Origin: Undivivens sp041654215
Lineage (GTDB): Bacteria; Omnitrophota; Gorgyraeia; Gygaellales; Profunditerraquicolaceae
Assembly: GCA_041654215.1 (NCBI GenBank)
Contig: JBAZDY010000006.1
Coordinates: forward strand, 1 to 41,789
Direction: 5' to 3'
DNA: 41,789 nucleotides
In this document: piece after piece, positions 39,253 through 41,789 of the stretch
Layout: every line of letters starts with the position of its first letter
Numbering within the stretch: position 1 is the stretch's first letter
Notes under the pieces: generated by a model
The model's database searches: none
Told to the model about the DNA's origin: nothing
The model's input: the letters and a program-made list of their open reading frames with translations, nothing else
Translations under genes and position numbers: made by a program

Positions 39253-39957
39253 TCATTTCCTTATCTGGCATTCCTTCGGGTATAGATAAACCGGTTTCAG
39301 GCGCAAGGCATCACATACCTCTCCGGCGGCGATCCTCTCTGCGGCCAGCGCCAGCAGATGCCGTGACTGCGGCCTCCAGTAATCTTTATCGAGTATCCGC
39401 GCCCTCCTGCCCGCGCCTCTCAAAACCTCTTGAAGCAATCGGGCCCCGTCTCCCAGAATTATACTCCCGTCCTTGATCCTTTTCAATAAGTCCCGTGGCG
39501 GCAGCAGCATATACGGCGATATTCTGCGCAGCCTGTTGCCCTCTCGCCTGTAAACACAGGAGTAAATCAAGCCGCGTCTGGCATCGGTAACGGCTACCAC
39601 GCGCCCGCCCCGGCGCGCCGGTTCCTCATCGAACGACTCTCTCGCTTCCAAGGCGTTACGCGCCAGTATATCGAGAGAAGGAACTCCGACTACTGGTTTC
39701 TGCACCGCCCAGGCCATGCCTTTTACGGCTGCCACACCGGTGCGTATGCCGGTAAAAGAACCCGGGCCGATACCGCAGGCAAAATAGTCTATCTCCCGGG
39801 CCCGCCATTCCTGACCTGCGAGAATGCGCTTCACGGTAAGGAGACAAAAGGCAGCGTGTTTCTTTCCGGCGAGAAGATCATACTCCATATCCCTGACGCC
39901 TTCGCGCAGACCTATACAAAGCATATCGCTGGTGGTATCTATAGCGAGTATCTTCAT
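39253..39957 (-). CDS. tsaB: tRNA threonylcarbamoyladenosine biosynthesis protein TsaB
   Basis: TsaB works with TsaD and TsaE to form t6A at position 37 of tRNAs. Starting at ATG 39957 (overlapping the tsaE stop), the 234-residue protein shows MKILAIDTTSDMLCIGL, the HAAFCLLTVKRIL region, GPGSFTGIRTGVAAVKGMAWA and PVVGVPSLDILARNA. The C-terminal part is longer and more variable, as usual. Confidence 0.95.
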   Translation of the reverse strand: MKILAIDTTSDMLCIGLREGVRDMEYDLLAGKKHAAFCLLTVKRILAGQEWRAREIDYFACGIGPGSFTGIRTGVAAVKGMAWAVQKPVVGVPSLDILARNALEARESFDEEPARRGGRVVAVTDARRGLIYSCVYRREGNRLRRISPYMLLPPRDLLKRIKDGSIILGDGARLLQEVLRGAGRRARILDKDYWRPQSRHLLALAAERIAAGEVCDALRLKPVYLYPKECQIRK

Positions 39958-40445
39958 GCGAGATTCTCCATCAGCCGCAAATAACGCACGCCGCAAGGGA
40001 CGAACTCAAGCGTGCGCCGGTTCCTGCCTCCGTTTTCTTCCCGCCCTATGTTCACCTGCAGGTATTCCGGACACTCCAGACAGCCAAGCCTATCCGGCCA
40101 TTCCACCACGCAGATCCCGTCCGCCTGCATATACTCTTCCAGCCCGAGCGGCGCGGCCTGCCGCGGCCCGTCGAGCCTGTAAAGGTCGAAGTGATACAAA
40201 GGTATCTTCCCTCCTCGATATTCCCTCAAAAGCACAAAGGTGGGACTGACCACCCGCGCGGGATCTATGCCCAGGCCGGCGGCTATCCCCTTGGCGAAAA
40301 CCGTCTTGCCGCTGCCCAGCCCGCCGCGCAGAAAAAGAACGTCTCCGGGGGAAAGCGCGCGCGACAACGCCGCCGCTATCGCGCGCGTGCGCCGCGGTGA
40401 ATCTGAAATTAATTTGATCTTCTTCTTGCCTGAACTTTTCTTCAT
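39954..40445 (-). CDS. tsaE: tRNA threonylcarbamoyladenosine biosynthesis protein TsaE
   Basis: TsaE is the small ATPase of the t6A complex. The 163-residue product has Walker A GGLGSGKT (41-48), preceded by DVLFLRG, then VVSPTFVLLREY, LYHFDLYRL, GLEEYMQADGICVVEWPDRLG. The N-terminal 10 residues are Lys-rich. It ends 3 bases into tsaB and begins 3 bases after thiL, so thiL, tsaE and tsaB are one operon. Confidence 0.96.
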   Translation of the reverse strand: MKKSSGKKKIKLISDSPRRTRAIAAALSRALSPGDVLFLRGGLGSGKTVFAKGIAAGLGIDPARVVSPTFVLLREYRGGKIPLYHFDLYRLDGPRQAAPLGLEEYMQADGICVVEWPDRLGCLECPEYLQVNIGREENGGRNRRTLEFVPCGVRYLRLMENLA

Positions 40446-40448
40446 CTT

Positions 40449-41363
40449 CTAAAAATGCCTGTACCCGGAACTTTTCACCTTGAGCGGACGAAGATCCTTT
40501 CCCACCAGTTTCATACCGGAATCACCGGGAAGAACGAACCCTATCTGCCGGAAAACGAAACCGTTTTTTACACGCAGCAGACGGGACGCTTCCGCCAGCG
40601 GCATGGTGAAAAGCAGTTCGAAATCCTCCCCCGACGAAAGCGCGTCCTCGATACCTGAGGCGGCCCCGGATAACGGCAATCTGTCGGCGTAAATCACCGC
40701 TCCGGTCCCGGAAGCGGACATCAAATGGCCGAGGTCCTGCCAGAGGCCGTCGGAAACGTCTATCATGGAAGTCACCTTAAAATTCGCGGTAAGATAGGCG
40801 GCTTCCCGCACGCGGGGAGTAAAACGCAGATGCCGGCCTTTTATAGAACCGCCCAAACTCCCGCTGACGAATATCACGTCGCCCGATTTTGCGCCGGACC
40901 GGGTCACGAGGCGCCGCTTCGCGACAAAACCCGCAACCGAAATATTAAGCGCCAGCTTAGCGCAGCGGCTGATGTCACCGCCTACGATATTAACATTATA
41001 CCGTGTCGCCAGTCTTTTCATTCCGTTGAATATACCGGCGACTCTATCGTACGGACAGGCCGCGGGGCTCCCCAAGCTCACCAGAGCGTAGCGCGGCGTT
41101 CCTCCGCAGGCGGCGATATCGCTCAGGGAAACGGCCAGCGCTTTGCGCCCCACCAGTTCCGGCCGTTCGCCGGGGAAGAAATCCACTCCTTCCACCAGCA
41201 TATCCGCGGTAAGTAAAAGGTACTCTTTTGCCGATACGCGGATCGCGGCGCAGTCGTCTCCCGGGCCTACGGCCACGGATGCATCCGCCTTCAGTCCTTT
41301 TGTCAGCCTGCGTATCAGCCCGAATTCACCCAGACGGGCGAGCGTATTCTTTTTATCTTTCAT
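40449..41363 (-). CDS. thiL: Thiamine-monophosphate kinase
   Basis: ThiL phosphorylates TMP to the coenzyme TPP. The 304-residue protein shows GEFGLIRRLTKG, VGPGDDCAAIRV, LTADMLVEGVDFFP, KALAVSLSDIAACGGTPRYALVSLGSP, NIVGGDISRCAKLALNISV, RSGAKSGDVIFVSGSLGGS and SMIDVSDGLWQDLGHLM. The ATG overlaps the mtnA stop by 4 bases. Confidence 0.95.
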   Translation of the reverse strand: MKDKKNTLARLGEFGLIRRLTKGLKADASVAVGPGDDCAAIRVSAKEYLLLTADMLVEGVDFFPGERPELVGRKALAVSLSDIAACGGTPRYALVSLGSPAACPYDRVAGIFNGMKRLATRYNVNIVGGDISRCAKLALNISVAGFVAKRRLVTRSGAKSGDVIFVSGSLGGSIKGRHLRFTPRVREAAYLTANFKVTSMIDVSDGLWQDLGHLMSASGTGAVIYADRLPLSGAASGIEDALSSGEDFELLFTMPLAEASRLLRVKNGFVFRQIGFVLPGDSGMKLVGKDLRPLKVKSSGYRHF

Positions 41364-41788
41364 CTTGCGCCTGCCGTTTCCGCCAATCTGCGTATTTTAT
41401 CCGGGTAAGGAGGTTTAAGCACTCCGCGGTCGGTGATGATCGCAGTTATCAAAGCTGCCGGAGTAACGTCAAACGCCGGATTGTAAACTTTTGTGCCCGA
41501 TGGCGCCGCAGGAGAACGAAAGAACATACCGGTCACCTCGAAAGGGTCACGCTCCTCGATCGGTATTCCCGCCCCTGAACGCAGGGAGAAATCGAAGCTG
41601 GGAACCGGAGCCGCTATATAAAAAGGAATACGGTGATAACGCGCCAGGACTGCCAGCGAATAAGTGCCGATCTTGTTAGCCGAATCGCCGTTTAAGGCGA
41701 TCCTGTCGGCCCCGGCGATCACCCGGTCTATCTTTCCCTGCGCCATCAAAGCGGCGGCCATATTGTCACAGATAAGCGTAACGTCCAC
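41360..41788 (-). CDS. mtnA: S-methyl-5-thioribose-1-phosphate isomerase (C-terminal part, cut by window edge)
   Basis: Only the C-terminal 142 residues are in view; the start lies beyond 41789. ICDNMAAALMAQGKIDRVIAGADRIALNGDSANKIGTYSLAVLARYHRIPFYIAAPVPSFD is the conserved end of the MtnA/eIF2B-alpha fold, with the catalytic Asp in GADRI. VYNPAFDVTPAALITAIITDRGVLKPPYP is the standard C-terminus. MtnA isomerises methylthioribose-1-phosphate in methionine salvage. Related ribose-1,5-bisphosphate isomerases share this fold, so the name rests on the FDVTP and GTYSLA details. Confidence 0.92.
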   Translation of the reverse strand: MDVTLICDNMAAALMAQGKIDRVIAGADRIALNGDSANKIGTYSLAVLARYHRIPFYIAAPVPSFDFSLRSGAGIPIEERDPFEVTGMFFRSPAAPSGTKVYNPAFDVTPAALITAIITDRGVLKPPYPDKIRRLAETAGAR

Positions 41789-41789
41789 C

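Noticed and set aside
37925..39289. 454-residue plus-strand ORF opposite alr
   Set aside because: Antisense shadow of a gene whose racemase and PilZ motifs are complete.

Overview
The window reads as a chromosome segment of a Gram-negative, probably anaerobic, uncultured-type bacterium. An outer membrane is implied by LptF/LptG, a TonB-dependent receptor, an OmpA-like lipoprotein and several lipoproteins. Anaerobic or microaerobic life is suggested by a two-subunit Fe-S fumarase, a hybrid cluster protein (Hcp) operon and oxygen-sensitive radical-SAM chemistry (QueE). The gene mix and intergenic repeat style would fit a lineage such as Omnitrophota, but this is an impression and not a phylogenetic result. 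Almost all genes lie on the minus strand in long, overlapping operons; only an ISL3 element, tRNA-Leu and the comF-lptF-lptG block are on the plus strand.

Layout. 1-3.2 kb: a repeat-rich end, a lipoprotein with two tandem jelly-roll-like domains and a strong terminator, an AsmA-like membrane protein, tRNA-Arg(TCT) and tRNA-Pro(TGG). 3.2-10.3 kb: a minus-strand housekeeping operon, in transcription order amidase, murI, queD, queC, queE, queF, fumarase alpha, fumarase beta, rph and rdgB. It contains QueD, QueE, QueC and QueF, the steps from 7,8-dihydroneopterin triphosphate to preQ1. 10.3-10.7 kb: a gene-free leader with dispersed and direct repeats. 10.7-13.7 kb: a nitrosative-stress type operon (Rrf2 regulator, decayed ferredoxin, zinc-ribbon protein, Hcp, cupin), with an operator-like palindrome in its promoter. 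13.7-15.1 kb: an AT-richer ISL3-family insertion. 15.2-17.6 kb: tmRNA, smpB, an AEC transporter and tRNA-Leu(CAG), so both trans-translation partners sit together. 17.6-26.9 kb: nitroreductase, a membrane protein, thiM, a TonB receptor, yggT, a clan GH-A glycosidase, a Maf-M48 fusion, a BaiN/HI0933 flavoprotein, pyrE and an OmpA-like lipoprotein. 27.1-33.4 kb: an HD-GYP protein, a large helical partner sharing its N-terminal domain, a NUDIX hydrolase, a UvrD-type helicase and greA. 33.5-34.3 kb: gpmA. 34.4-37.4 kb: comF-lptF-lptG on the plus strand, behind a near-consensus promoter that predicts a leaderless comF mRNA. 37.6-41.8 kb: mtnA (cut by the window edge), thiL, tsaE, tsaB and an alanine racemase carrying a C-terminal PilZ domain.

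Most unusual items: (i) the alanine racemase-PilZ fusion with intact c-di-GMP-binding motifs, which would place D-alanine supply for the cell wall under second-messenger control; (ii) the adjacent HD-GYP and helical proteins sharing a poorly known N-terminal domain; (iii) the in-frame Maf-M48 fusion with a lipobox in mid-protein; (iv) the internally deleted ferredoxin inside an otherwise intact Rrf2-hcp operon; and (v) a family of palindromic repeats at the edges of genes.
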